Positions 1 through 8,895 of a DNA stretch of 64,000 nt are shown here, piece after piece (position 1 is the first letter of the stretch; each line of letters begins with the position of its first letter). Origin of the DNA: JAGWBD01 sp965220615 (lineage in GTDB: Bacteria; Chloroflexota; Anaerolineae; Aggregatilineales; Phototrophicaceae); the NCBI GenBank assembly GCA_965220615.1, contig CBDCQL010000002.1, forward strand, positions 2,294,001 to 2,358,000, in the 5' to 3' direction. The position numbers were made by a program, and so were the translations under genes. The notes beneath the pieces were generated by a model. That model was not told the origin of the DNA. It searched no databases and worked only from the letters and a program-made list of their open reading frames with translations.

Positions 1-1
1 G

Positions 2-247
2 TGGGAGAGCGGCGCCGACCCGCAGCAGATTGTGCGCGAGCGCAGCCTGGCGCAGATCTCGGACAGCAACGTCATTGAGGAGACCGTCGACCAGGTACTG
101 GCACAGCAGCCGCAACTGGTCGAGCGTTATCGCGCGGGCGAGACGAAGCTACTGGGCGCCCTGATGGGCCAGGCGATGAAGGCCCTGCGCGGCCAGGGCA
201 ACCCGGCCGCCGTGCGCCAGGCCCTGCAACAGCGTCTGGACGTCTGA
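2..247 (+). CDS. gatB: Aspartyl/glutamyl-tRNA amidotransferase subunit B, C-terminal end (partial)
   Basis: The reading frame is open from the left edge and ends with TGA at 245-247, so only about 81 C-terminal residues are present. The visible part is the YqeY/GatB tail domain, with motifs such as RERSLAQISD, VIEETVDQVL and GALMGQAMKALRGQGNP. This domain contacts tRNA in GatCAB, which amidates Glu-tRNA(Gln) or Asp-tRNA(Asn) in the cytoplasm. A GTG lies at position 32, but the same tail domain continues upstream of it, so it is not the start. The catalytic body of GatB lies outside the window, so gatA and gatC linkage cannot be judged. Confidence 0.9.
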   Translation, partial: WESGADPQQIVRERSLAQISDSNVIEETVDQVLAQQPQLVERYRAGETKLLGALMGQAMKALRGQGNPAAVRQALQQRLDV

Positions 248-349
248 TTTTCCCGGGGGATTTCTCCTGGCCGCGTTCATGAGAATGCCGGTCAGTCTCT
301 TCATCACAATTCCCAGGCTGCTATCGCCTGGTCTTCGCTTCCAGGCGGG

Positions 350-762
350 TCATTCGGTCTCGCCTTCGGCAGCCAGCCGCTCCTCACGACCCTCAAAGCG
401 TCCCTCAAGCCGCGCCAGGCGCTGGTTGCCGTCATCGATCTTTTCTGTCAGGCGGCGGTCGACGTCGTCGATCCTTTCACCCAGGCGACGGTCGGCCTGT
501 CGATCCTTTCGCCCAGGCGGCGATCGACTTCGTCAATCTTTTCGCCCAGGTGGCGGTCGACATCCTCAATTTTGACCTCAAGACGATTCATTCTCGTGTC
601 CAGACGCTGGTGGACGTCATCGACTCTCGTTTCCACGCGCTGGATGTCGCCCTTGAGTTCCTTGCGCAATTCTCCAATTCTGCCATCCAGACGCCAGACC
701 GCGCCAAATATCGCCAATATCGCGATAATGACTTCCAGCGACAGTGTTGCGTCCAGGTTCAT
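350..762 (-). pseudogene. Small membrane-anchored coiled-coil protein, frameshifted
   Basis: From the ATG at 762 the protein starts MNLDATLSLEVIIAILAIFG, a single N-terminal membrane helix. It continues as a charged heptad coiled coil with repeated units such as DVDRHLGEKIDEVDRRLGE. Near 497-500 this frame runs into unrelated sequence and stops at 448. The next frame resumes exactly the same repeat (ADRRLGERIDDVDRRLTEK) and ends at TCA 350-352 (stop TGA) after EERLAAEGETE. One missing base would join the halves into a protein of about 137 residues. This is either a real single-base deletion or a sequencing or assembly error. Function is unknown. It resembles in style the small coiled-coil/TM proteins at 18471 and 19043. 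Confidence 0.6.
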
Positions 763-888
763 TGCTTCGCGTCGCCCTCGTCCATACCTCCAGACTGGCA
801 CCTTCCTGCCCAACCGGCAATTTCCGCGCGCGTTGGCCGTCAGCCAGACCTGCGCCTGCGCCGCAGGAGTGCCAGGCGCCGGCGCGCT

Positions 889-2448
889 TCAGTAGCCCGC
901 GCGCAACAGTAGCCAGCTGACCAGCGCCAGACCCGCCAGAATCAACGAGCCGTAAAGCAGCAGGCTGCGCAGCACGCGGCCCTCGTCGCCCTGGCCGATG
1001 CCGACCGTGCTGGCGCCCACCAGAATCTTGGCCGGCGCCATCATGCTGGCGATGGCGCCCGCGGAGGTCTGCAGCGCCAGCACCAGCGGGACGCTCAGCC
1101 CCAGCAACTGCGCGCTGTCCATCTGCAGGCCGGCGAAGACCGCGTTGGAGTTTGTGTTGCTGCCGGTCATGAAGGAGCCCAGCGCGCCGATCAGCGCGCC
1201 CACCAGCGCGTACCAGTCGGGCGCGACGGCGCGGCTGAGCCACTCGGCCAGGGTGCGCGTCATCCCGGCATGCTGCATCACCGTCGCCATGGCCACCATC
1301 GCCAGAATGCCAATGGCCGGGCGCAGGCCCTGGCGACGCACGCCCGTCAACACCTCGAGCGCCGCGCCTGTACCCAGCCAGCCACGCCGGCGGTAGAGCC
1401 AGAAGGACAGCAGCGTGCTGTAGAGCAGCACCGACGCGCCGTGCACCAGCAGCGGGATGCCCACGACGCTGGCCCCTGTCACCCAGCCCGCCGACGTCTC
1501 CAGTTGCGGAATCAGCAGGGAAATCCGCAGTTGACCGAGCGCGGCCTTCACCGGCTGTATGCCGATCAACGCGACGGCCAGGACGATCAGGATGACGTAG
1601 GGCGCGATCGCCAGAGGCAACGCCGGGCCCTGTTTGTGACCCGCTTTGTCAGCAGTGCCCGTTCCCCGCCAGCGACGCCCGCGCGTGAGCAGCAGGCCGG
1701 TCGCCAGTCCCGCCAGACCGGCGCAGGCCGAGGCGATGTTCCACAGGTCGATGACCGACATCGCATACTGCACCAGGGCCATCACGGCGCCGATGACCAG
1801 CAGTGGCGGCAGCGCTCGCCACAGACCCCGCAGGCCGGCAGCTGCGTACGCCGCCAGCGCGCCGCAGACCGGCGCGGCCAGTCCCAGCAGAATCGACGTG
1901 GGCGGCGCCAGCAGTGCGGCCGGTTGGCCGGTGGCGCCGGTCAGCGCGATGAAGGATGAGCCCAGCGAGCCGTAGGTCACCGCCCAGGAGTGGCCGATGA
2001 AGGGCACGATGACAGCCGGCAAAGGCGCCAGGCCGATGCCCACCAGCAGCGGCGCCGTCACCGCGACCGGGACGCCGAAGCCGCCCACGCCCTGCAGAAA
2101 GGAGGCGAAGACCCAGCCCAGGAGCAGGACCCGCAGCACCGGGTCGCCGGTCAGGCTGCCAAACCAGGCTGCGATCACGTCCAGCGCGCCGGCCGCCCGC
2201 ACGACCATGTAGAGCGCCAGCGCCGTCCAGACGATGAGCACGACGTCGAGCGTCAGCACCAGGGCGCGCAGATGGGCGTAGAGCAACAGTTCGCCGCCCG
2301 CGCCGAAGCGCAGCACGGCGATCAGCAGCGCCACCAGCCAGCCGACAGGGCCGGCCTTCGCGCCGCCCATGCGCAGGCCGGTCATCAATAGCAGCACAGT
2401 CAGCGGCGGGGCCGCCGCCAGCAGCACGCTCAGGGGGTCGGAGGGCAT
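889..2448 (-). CDS. lctP: L-lactate permease family transporter
   Basis: A 519-residue, very hydrophobic protein with about a dozen membrane segments, matching the length of the LctP/LldP lactate permease family, which carries lactate or glycolate with protons across the inner membrane. Family-like stretches are FLQGVGGFGVPVAVTAPLL, GHSWAVTYGSLGSSF and GSFMTGSNTNSNAVFAGLQ. The ATG at 2448 (MPSDPLSVLL) is preferred over in-frame starts further out because a strong promoter at 2456-2484 lies immediately upstream, leaving no room for a longer leader. No lactate dehydrogenase gene is adjacent, so the substrate is inferred from family only. Confidence 0.88.
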   Translation of the reverse strand: MPSDPLSVLLAAAPPLTVLLLMTGLRMGGAKAGPVGWLVALLIAVLRFGAGGELLLYAHLRALVLTLDVVLIVWTALALYMVVRAAGALDVIAAWFGSLTGDPVLRVLLLGWVFASFLQGVGGFGVPVAVTAPLLVGIGLAPLPAVIVPFIGHSWAVTYGSLGSSFIALTGATGQPAALLAPPTSILLGLAAPVCGALAAYAAAGLRGLWRALPPLLVIGAVMALVQYAMSVIDLWNIASACAGLAGLATGLLLTRGRRWRGTGTADKAGHKQGPALPLAIAPYVILIVLAVALIGIQPVKAALGQLRISLLIPQLETSAGWVTGASVVGIPLLVHGASVLLYSTLLSFWLYRRRGWLGTGAALEVLTGVRRQGLRPAIGILAMVAMATVMQHAGMTRTLAEWLSRAVAPDWYALVGALIGALGSFMTGSNTNSNAVFAGLQMDSAQLLGLSVPLVLALQTSAGAIASMMAPAKILVGASTVGIGQGDEGRVLRSLLLYGSLILAGLALVSWLLLRAGY

Positions 2449-2455
2449 GGGCCGC

Positions 2456-2484
2456 ACTATACCCGCGCGCCCTGTCCCTGTCAG
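2456..2484 (-). promoter_or_regulatory. Promoter of lctP, predicted to give a leaderless mRNA
   Basis: On the minus strand a CTGACA -35 box (5 of 6 consensus bases) is followed by a 17-bp spacer and a TATAGT -10 box. Only 7 bp separate the -10 box from the ATG at 2448, so transcription should begin at or very near the start codon. There is no Shine-Dalgarno sequence. Confidence 0.6.
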
Positions 2485-2542
2485 GCGCGGCACGGCTTGC
2501 CTGCTTTCTGGATGCGTTTTACACTGTTTGGGATTCAGAGTC

Positions 2543-2556
2543 AGCACTTTAGTGCT
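2543..2556. repeat. Perfect 14-bp inverted repeat upstream of the restriction-modification gene
   Basis: AGCACT-TT-AGTGCT is a perfect 6-bp-arm palindrome in the spacer between divergent lctP and the restriction-modification gene. It could be an operator or a small hairpin. No partner regulator gene is visible nearby, so its role is open. Confidence 0.35.
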
Positions 2557-2609
2557 ACATCATGGTTGCTTAATTTGAAACTTGCAGGGTCAAAACCACT
2601 TGATAAAAG

Positions 2610-5144
2610 ATGGAAATGTCCCCCGTTCACCGGGCTTGTCTCCGCATCCAACTTGCCCCAATTGCTGGATATAGAGCGGCTGGAACTTTCAAACCATCTG
2701 TCAGCAAATCAAAAAAACGCGCTGCGCTTGGACAGTATTTGACACCAGAAAATGTTGCTCGCTTCATGGCAGGAATGCTCAGCGACGGGAAACTCCCGGA
2801 AACACTTCATGTTCTGGACGCAGGTGGGGGAAGTGGCATTCTGACAGGCGCTGTCGTTGCGGAACTTTGCAACAGACCAGAACATGACAGACCGAAACGC
2901 CTGTACGCAACGTTGTGGGAAATCGACGAGCGGTTTGCCAGCATCATTTCACGAACCTTTTCGCTTTGTCGGGAAGTCTGTCATCAAGCAGGAATCGAAT
3001 TCAACGGTGAGCTCTGCCAGGGGAATTTCATCCTTGAAGGCGTTGACCTGATTCGTGGAAACGGCCTGTTTGCACGAGAGAACAACCCCTGTTTTGATAT
3101 TGCGATTCTGAATCCTCCTTATCGAAAACTGGCCAGTGATAGCAAGGAACGTTCCAGGTTGCGCTCTGTTGGTATAGAAACAAGCAACCTCTACTCCGCC
3201 TTCGTCTGGCTCTCACTAAAGTTGCTGAAGTACTGCGGCCAATTGGTGGCAATTACGCCTCGAAGTTTTATGAATGGGTCCTACTTTCGCCCATTACGTC
3301 AAGCACTTCACCAAGACCTCGCATTTCGGCACGTTCATGTATACGAAACGCGAAACACCGCCTTTGCCAGCGATGACGTTCTGCAGGAGAACGTCATATT
3401 CCACGGCATTCGCAGCGGCCCACGTACTGAAGTCAAGATCACTACATCTGCCAGTCCGACAGATGCAGGAATTGCCGAGCGTATCGTTGACCCGGATGAA
3501 CTCATTCGGCCAGCAGACCAGGAGCATGTTCTTCATCTGGTTTCGGATGAGACTGACGCTCGTGTCGCGCAAGTGTTGCATGGTCTGAATTATCGACTCG
3601 AGGATCTTGGCGTTCTTGTGTCTACGGGACGAGTGGTTTCCTTCAGAGCGCGGGATCGTTTGCGCGCCAGCGCCAAAGCAGATGACGTGCCATTGATCTA
3701 TCCACAGCACCTGGCCGATGGCTATGTGTCATGGCCCATTGAACCCGGTAACAAGGCGAATGCCATCGCCAGAAAAGACGAAAATGATGACTTGTATTTC
3801 CCAAACGGCTGGTATGTTCTTGTCAAGCGCTTCTCTGCCAAGGAAGACAAACGGCGAGTTATGGCCGCCCTGTTTGATCCTTCCCGTGTCGATACTGATT
3901 GCGTTGCGTTCGACAACAAACTTAACGTGCTGCACCGGCAGAATGCCGGACTCTCAATGGGACTCGCCAAGGGGCTTGCAGCCTTCCTAAACAGCACAGC
4001 GGTCGATATGTACTTCCGGCAATTCAGCGGCCACACACAGGTAAACGCCGCAGACCTGCGTTCGATGTATTTTCCGAGTTTCGACGAACTTGAATGCCTT
4101 GGCCGATTTGTTCAGGAAAAGTTTCCTCCTGAAAGCACATTGAACGATTTGGTAGAGGATGTGGTTCCTTCAATGGAAGAAGCGAGATATTCGATAGAAG
4201 CAAGGGAGAACATTCGGGACGCTGAAGACATTCTGGGGGCCTTGCAAGCGCCGGCAGGTCAGCGCAATGAACGGTCAGCCCGGACGTTTCTTGGATTGCT
4301 GGATTTGTCTCCCGGGAAATCCTGGCCTGCTGCGGAAGCGCCGCTCCGCGGGGTCACTCAACTAATGGACTGGATGCGAGAAGTTTACGGCAAGAATTAC
4401 CAGCCCAATACTCGTGAGACGATCCGGCGCTTCACCCTTCATCAATTTATCGAAATGGGCCTGGTCATTCCCAATCCGGACGATCCGGAACGGCCGCCCA
4501 ACAGCCCACACAATGTTTACCAAATCGAGCCTTCCGCCTTGAAGTTGATCCGCCTCTATCGCACAGAAAAGTGGCCTCACGCCCTGGATACTTACCTCAA
4601 ATCCGTGAAGAGCAAGAACCGTCTGCGCAAGCGGAAAAGAGGAATGGAACGAATCCCGGGCGCGCTACCGAATGGCGAAATGATCGAACTTTCCGCCGGT
4701 GGGCAAAACGTATTGGTCAAGGAAATCGTGGAGCAATTTGCTCCCCGTTTCACTCCTGATGGTGTCGTGATCTATTTGGGGGACGCCGAAGAGAAGCACA
4801 AATTCTACGAGATTGATTATCTGGTGGGCCTTGGAGTTGACATCGATCCCCATGGCAGAATGCCGGACGTCGTCATTCATTACACAGAACAAAATTGGCT
4901 GGTCATTGTTGAGGCTGTGACTTCTCACGGTCCGGTCAACGCGTTGCGACACAACCAACTCAGGGATCTGTTCGCCGGTTCGAAAGCTGGCCTGGTGTTT
5001 GTGACCGCATTTCTCAACCGCTCGACAATGCGGAACTTCCTGTCTGAAATTGACTGGGAAACCGAAGTGTGGGTCGCGGACGCGCCTGATCACCTGATTC
5101 ATTTCGATGGTGAACGTTTCCTCGGGCCTTACGAATCCAATTGA
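2610..5144 (+). CDS. Fused DNA adenine methylase / BsuBI-PstI-type restriction endonuclease
   Basis: An 844-residue protein combining both halves of a type II system. The N-terminal half is an N6-adenine methylase: GQYLTP at residues 41-46, SAM-binding DAGGGSG at 70-76, catalytic NPPY at 168-171. Residues about 560-660 resemble the helical N-domain of BsuBI/PstI endonucleases. The C-terminal quarter is the nuclease, with PDVV near 752 and EAVTSHGP near 768 as the PD-(D/E)XK-like core. In PstI and BsuBI these activities are separate proteins that recognise CTGCAG; the specificity here is inferred. Base composition is less GC-rich than the neighbours, suggesting transfer. The first 40 residues look unnatural: another frame upstream encodes the family-like IERLELSNHLSANQKNAL and would join at an A7 run (2711-2717). 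Confidence 0.82.
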   Translation: MEMSPVHRACLRIQLAPIAGYRAAGTFKPSVSKSKKRAALGQYLTPENVARFMAGMLSDGKLPETLHVLDAGGGSGILTGAVVAELCNRPEHDRPKRLYATLWEIDERFASIISRTFSLCREVCHQAGIEFNGELCQGNFILEGVDLIRGNGLFARENNPCFDIAILNPPYRKLASDSKERSRLRSVGIETSNLYSAFVWLSLKLLKYCGQLVAITPRSFMNGSYFRPLRQALHQDLAFRHVHVYETRNTAFASDDVLQENVIFHGIRSGPRTEVKITTSASPTDAGIAERIVDPDELIRPADQEHVLHLVSDETDARVAQVLHGLNYRLEDLGVLVSTGRVVSFRARDRLRASAKADDVPLIYPQHLADGYVSWPIEPGNKANAIARKDENDDLYFPNGWYVLVKRFSAKEDKRRVMAALFDPSRVDTDCVAFDNKLNVLHRQNAGLSMGLAKGLAAFLNSTAVDMYFRQFSGHTQVNAADLRSMYFPSFDELECLGRFVQEKFPPESTLNDLVEDVVPSMEEARYSIEARENIRDAEDILGALQAPAGQRNERSARTFLGLLDLSPGKSWPAAEAPLRGVTQLMDWMREVYGKNYQPNTRETIRRFTLHQFIEMGLVIPNPDDPERPPNSPHNVYQIEPSALKLIRLYRTEKWPHALDTYLKSVKSKNRLRKRKRGMERIPGALPNGEMIELSAGGQNVLVKEIVEQFAPRFTPDGVVIYLGDAEEKHKFYEIDYLVGLGVDIDPHGRMPDVVIHYTEQNWLVIVEAVTSHGPVNALRHNQLRDLFAGSKAGLVFVTAFLNRSTMRNFLSEIDWETEVWVADAPDHLIHFDGERFLGPYESN

Positions 5145-5213
5145 ATCTAGCCGCATTGAATTGCGGCCTGCGACTCTGATATTGACCAAACGTCCAATTT
5201 CCGTCAGGCCCGC

Positions 5214-5816
5214 TCAGGGCCGGCGAGCGCGCAGGAAGGCCACCCGGGCCCCGGCGCCATGACTGGCGCGCGGATCGGCGGGGTCGGCGAACATGTCCGG
5301 GATGTTGCGCAAACCGGCCTCTTCGACAATCAGGCCCGGCACGGCAGCAACCAGCGTTTCAACCGTGGTGAACTCGTCAGCGGCGACTCCCCACAGCTCG
5401 CCCATCGAGCGGTCCCATTCGGCGACGAGCAGCGTGCCGCCCGGGACGAGCGCCCCCGCCGCCATACGCAGGACGCCCTGACCGGCCGCGCCGGCCGGCA
5501 GGGCGTAGGTGCTGATGACCAGATCATGGCTCGAATCCGGTTGCCACGTCGTAAAGTCCCGGCACAGGAAGCGGACCTTTAGGCCGGAGACCCTGGCGGC
5601 GTCCCTGGCAAACGCAATGGCCCGCGGGGAGCAGTCCACGCCGGTGACGCGCCAGCCGGCATCCGCCAGCATCATGGCATTTTCGCCGCTGCCGCAACCC
5701 AGGTCCAGCGCGGACCCGGGGCGCAGCGACGCCAGTTCTCCCCGCAGCACACGCTCCGCCACCATGACGCCCCCGACGTCGCAGCGCCAGGCCTCTTCCC
5801 AAAAGGCACTATCCAT
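5214..5816 (-). CDS. Class I SAM-dependent methyltransferase
   Basis: A 200-residue cytoplasmic methyltransferase with the Rossmann motif I LDLGCGSGENA near residue 37, motif II acidic GVDCSPRAIAFA, and a post-I region FLCRDFTTW. It has the size and layout of TehB/thiopurine-type small methyltransferases, but no substrate-specific residues are recognisable. The start MDSAFWEEAWR is followed at once by conserved-looking sequence. It is transcribed divergently from the helical-repeat gene at 5900, with an 83-bp gap that would hold both promoters. Confidence 0.75.
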   Translation of the reverse strand: MDSAFWEEAWRCDVGGVMVAERVLRGELASLRPGSALDLGCGSGENAMMLADAGWRVTGVDCSPRAIAFARDAARVSGLKVRFLCRDFTTWQPDSSHDLVISTYALPAGAAGQGVLRMAAGALVPGGTLLVAEWDRSMGELWGVAADEFTTVETLVAAVPGLIVEEAGLRNIPDMFADPADPRASHGAGARVAFLRARRP

Positions 5817-5899
5817 GGATTCCCTCCTCCGTAGATGCCAGTATTGCGCGGAAAGGCGCGCGCGGACAAGATTCTGCGCATCGCAACCTGGGACAGACC

Positions 5900-6838
5900 A
5901 TGAAACTGGCCGCGCTGGCGCGACAACTTGGGCAGACGCAGGATGAGGCTGAGCGGCGCGACCTGGCGCTGGAGTTGCTGGCGCGCAGCAGCCGCCGGGA
6001 GCACGTCGACGCGGCCCTGCGCGCCCTGGAAGGCAGCGACCTGGACGATGCCGCGCGGCCCCTGCTGCGCGAGCGCGCGCTACACTACTTTTCGGAGACC
6101 CGGCGCGACAACGGCGCCCTGATCCGCGAGCAACTGCTGCGCCTGCTGCTGGGCATCGGCCACCCCGACGAACGCGACCTCTGGCTGCGCGCCCTGCATT
6201 GCTACGAAATCGAGCCCATGATGGGCGAGGTCACGCAGAACCTGCGCGCCATCGGCCTCGTGGGTCTGGCCATACACGAACCGGAACTGGCGCAACTGCA
6301 CGCGCTGCGTCTGCTGCACGAGCCGGATTCCACCTCACGTTTCAACAGTGAGCCGGCGTTGACCGCGCTCAACTTGCTGGCGCAACAGGAGCAGGCGCAG
6401 TTGATCTACGCCTGGCTGCTGGCCAGTACGACCGAGGCGCTGGACCTGGCGCAGGACGAACTGGTAGGGCGGGCGCTGGAATCGCTGGGGGATAACTTCC
6501 CCGCCGACCTGTACCGCCCGCTGCTGGAGCAGTTCGCCCGGCGCGACCGGGCGCTGGTCAGCATGGGCCTGGCGACGCATATCATTGAAAGTCGCTCGGA
6601 ATCGCTCTACGACGCGCTGGAAACGATCCTCATCAAGACACGGCACGACGAACTGCACCATTACATCCTGGTGCTGCTGGCCGGCACGCGCGACGATGAA
6701 CTGGAGCGGCGTCTGCTGGCCCTGGCCAAACTCAGCCCGCCGCGCCGCCGCAAGAATTTCCTCGCCGCCCTGGAGTTGCTGCCCGCTGAGCCGGACAAGG
6801 AACTGCTGGCCCTGCTGCGTCAGCCGCAGGACTTCTGA
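5900..6838 (+). CDS. Helical-repeat (HEAT-like) protein of unknown function
   Basis: A 312-residue soluble protein that appears all-helical, with repeated Leu/Ala-rich helix pairs of about 30-40 residues (for example RDLALELLARSS, LIREQLLRLLLGIG, ELERRLLALAKLS). This suggests an alpha-solenoid scaffold. No catalytic motif, signal peptide or membrane segment is seen. The ATG follows GGGACAGACC with no strong Shine-Dalgarno. Its 3' end overlaps the convergent binding-protein gene by 19 bp. I do not recognise the family; a protein-protein interaction role is the most that can be inferred. Confidence 0.6.
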   Translation: MKLAALARQLGQTQDEAERRDLALELLARSSRREHVDAALRALEGSDLDDAARPLLRERALHYFSETRRDNGALIREQLLRLLLGIGHPDERDLWLRALHCYEIEPMMGEVTQNLRAIGLVGLAIHEPELAQLHALRLLHEPDSTSRFNSEPALTALNLLAQQEQAQLIYAWLLASTTEALDLAQDELVGRALESLGDNFPADLYRPLLEQFARRDRALVSMGLATHIIESRSESLYDALETILIKTRHDELHHYILVLLAGTRDDELERRLLALAKLSPPRRRKNFLAALELLPAEPDKELLALLRQPQDF

Positions 6839-8070
6839 GGGCAGGCTTTGGCCCAGTCGATGCCGTAGGCGCTGCCGTAGCGTTTGAGTATGTTGATCGC
6901 ACCATCCTCAATGACGAAGACTCCGCTCGGCGCGGTCACGCATTCTCCACCTGGCTGACAACTGATCGTGCCGGAAGCACCCTCGTAACCCTCCAGCGAG
7001 TCGACGTAGTCCAGCAGCGCAGCGCGGTCGATGCGCAACCCGCCGTCGTCCGCCAGCTCCGCTACGGCCTCGATCGCATCCAGCAGAATGTGCCAGGCGT
7101 CATGGCCGCCGAGATAGTAGGGCGCGGCAGGCGCTTCGCCGTACGCCGCCTCGAAGCGCTCCTTCAGCGCGGTCGCCGCTTCCGAATCCGGCTCCAGCGG
7201 CGTGACTCCGTAAAGCCCGTTAGCGTCGGCTCCGAGCTCGTCAATCAGGCTGTTGGCCCATCCCAGTTCGCTGCCAAGAATTGGCGTGTCGCCCAGGCCG
7301 GCCGCCTCGCGTCCGGCCAGCACGGCGAGGGTGTGCGCCATGTCGCAGGAGCAGAACAACCAGTCCGGCCCGGCCGCCGCGATCTCCCGCAGCATTTCGT
7401 CCAGCGACTCCTGCTCCAGCCCGGTCGGCAGCAGCGCATCCAGCACGATCTCGCCGCCCATCCCGCTGAAGCGCCGGTCCAGCTCCCCGGCCATCCCCTG
7501 GTAGAAGATGTTGCTTTCGCTGATGACGATGGCGACGCGACGCGCCCCGGCCTCTTCGTAGAGGTAATGGGCGGCCCCGGCCATCACACCCGTATCCGGG
7601 CCCACCAGGCGATGGAAGCTGCTGAAGCCCTGCTCGCTGAGGGCCGGCAGCGTGCAACTGGGGGTGATGCCGGTGTAGCCGGCCTCATCGAGAAGCGGCG
7701 CGACGGCCATGCAGGCGCTGGAACAGTTGGGGCCGACGATGGCGGCCACGCGCCCCTGGGCGACGAAGTCCGCGGCGAGCGCCGCGGCCTGATCGGCGTC
7801 ACAGCCTGAATCGCCGTCAATCACTTCCACGGCAACGTCGCGCCCGGCGATGCTCAGGCCCGGTCGCTCCGCCTGGGCCAGCAGCAGACCCAGTTTGCTA
7901 ACGTGGTTGTCGTCCCCTTCAGCCGAGGAGCGCGTCATCACGCCCAGGGCCACCGGCTCATCCGGCGCGACGACGAGCACGCCGTCTTCGGCGGCCAGCG
8001 GGGCCGTCACGAGGACGGCCAGGCAAAGCAAAAGGCCGCTGGCAATCGCGTTCAGTCTCTTGCGCTTCAT
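6820..8070 (-). CDS. Branched-chain amino acid-type ABC transporter substrate-binding protein
   Basis: A 416-residue exported protein. MKRKRLNAIASGLLLCLAVL begins a typical signal peptide ending near APLAAED. The body matches the two-lobed Leu/Ile/Val-binding (Peripla_BP_6) family: VALGVMTR at the start, AAIVGPNCSSACMAVAPL as the ligand-lobe motif, ARRVAIVISESNIFYQGMAG, and YYLGGHDAWHILLDAI near the end. Family members bind amino acids, amides or small organic ligands for import. Neither permeases (LivHM) nor ATPases (LivGF) are nearby, so it is an orphan. Extra cysteines near the C-terminus may form a disulfide. Confidence 0.8.
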   Translation of the reverse strand: MKRKRLNAIASGLLLCLAVLVTAPLAAEDGVLVVAPDEPVALGVMTRSSAEGDDNHVSKLGLLLAQAERPGLSIAGRDVAVEVIDGDSGCDADQAAALAADFVAQGRVAAIVGPNCSSACMAVAPLLDEAGYTGITPSCTLPALSEQGFSSFHRLVGPDTGVMAGAAHYLYEEAGARRVAIVISESNIFYQGMAGELDRRFSGMGGEIVLDALLPTGLEQESLDEMLREIAAAGPDWLFCSCDMAHTLAVLAGREAAGLGDTPILGSELGWANSLIDELGADANGLYGVTPLEPDSEAATALKERFEAAYGEAPAAPYYLGGHDAWHILLDAIEAVAELADDGGLRIDRAALLDYVDSLEGYEGASGTISCQPGGECVTAPSGVFVIEDGAINILKRYGSAYGIDWAKACPQKSCG

Positions 8071-8161
8071 GATCCAGGCTCCTCACTGCAGGCAGTCAGT
8101 AATGAAAAGGTCAACGGAACCCGAGTACGCTGAATGGAGTATGCACTCAGGCGCTCCAGGC

Positions 8162-8590
8162 TCAAAGCGGATGTGAAGCGATATTGATCAGGCTGAGACC
8201 TTCTGCACCGGCGGCGCGCAGTTGCCCGCGGTCCAGGCTGATGCGCGGGGAGCCAGTCTGCGCGGCCAGTGCAAGATAGCAGGCGTCATAAACGGCGAGC
8301 CTGTGTCTCATACCGATAGCCAGAGATTCGCCCAAATATGGATCCGCGGGCACAATGCGCAGGTCCATTTCACGCAGAGTGTCGAACAACCGCATCGCCA
8401 TTTCGTCCGACAAGCCATGAAAGCGGTGCTGCTTCCAGATAGCATTGGTGCATTCAGTCAGACAGAAATCCGTGACCGTCACGAAATCGTCTTCTGTCAA
8501 TTGCTGAAGGAAATTTCTTGAGATCTGCGCCTGGGGACCGGATACCAGGTACTCTACGATAACACTGGCATCAACGACAAAACCGGCCAT
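8162..8590 (-). CDS. PIN-domain ribonuclease toxin (VapC-like)
   Basis: A 142-residue PIN domain. The acidic active-site residues are visible in FVVDASVIVEYL (first Asp), LTECTNAIWK (Glu), VYDACYLALA (Asp) and SLDRGQL (last Asp). VapC-type toxins cleave tRNA or rRNA with Mg2+. Its ATG overlaps the stop of the upstream small gene by 1 nt (TAATG), the standard translational coupling of antitoxin and toxin. The RNA target cannot be told from the sequence. Confidence 0.82.
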   Translation of the reverse strand: MAGFVVDASVIVEYLVSGPQAQISRNFLQQLTEDDFVTVTDFCLTECTNAIWKQHRFHGLSDEMAMRLFDTLREMDLRIVPADPYLGESLAIGMRHRLAVYDACYLALAAQTGSPRISLDRGQLRAAGAEGLSLINIASHPL

Positions 8591-8832
8591 TATCGAGCAC
8601 GGTCAGCGCGTAGCATTTCGTGAGGTGACTCCGAAGTGGCCGGGGGCGACCAGCCAATCCGGTCGATCTCCTCACTGGTTTCCCTCCAGCTACGTTTCTT
8701 GCCGGTTCCGGCGCCCTTGTTGATCCAGCGCCGGCCACCATTCTTCCCAAGGTACTTGCCAATTTGCTCGTCGACCATTCCATCAACCAGTTGCTTCAAT
8801 TCCTCGCGCGTCATGTCGCCAACGCGTTCCAT
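8590..8832 (-). CDS. Probable antitoxin partner of the PIN-domain toxin
   Basis: An 80-residue, highly charged protein directly upstream of and overlapping the PIN toxin. Its N-terminal part (MTREELKQLVDGMVDEQI) is a predicted amphipathic helix and the C-terminal half is basic and probably extended, as expected for an antitoxin that wraps its toxin. No clear AbrB, RHH or Phd DNA-binding domain is recognised, so the antitoxin call rests on position, size and coupling. ATG 8832 is chosen, with a weak GGTGAG upstream; ATG 8814 is an alternative. Confidence 0.6.
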   Translation of the reverse strand: MERVGDMTREELKQLVDGMVDEQIGKYLGKNGGRRWINKGAGTGKKRSWRETSEEIDRIGWSPPATSESPHEMLRADRAR

Positions 8833-8895
8833 GAGAATCTCACCCCGTCTCGTCGACGTCCCGATTGTAGCACAGGGAGGGAACTGGTCCGTCGG

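Noticed and set aside
2610..5144. Avoidance of CTGCAG sites as support for PstI-like specificity
   Set aside because: CTGCAG is present in the window, including inside the gene at about 3382, so avoidance cannot be claimed; methylation would protect it.
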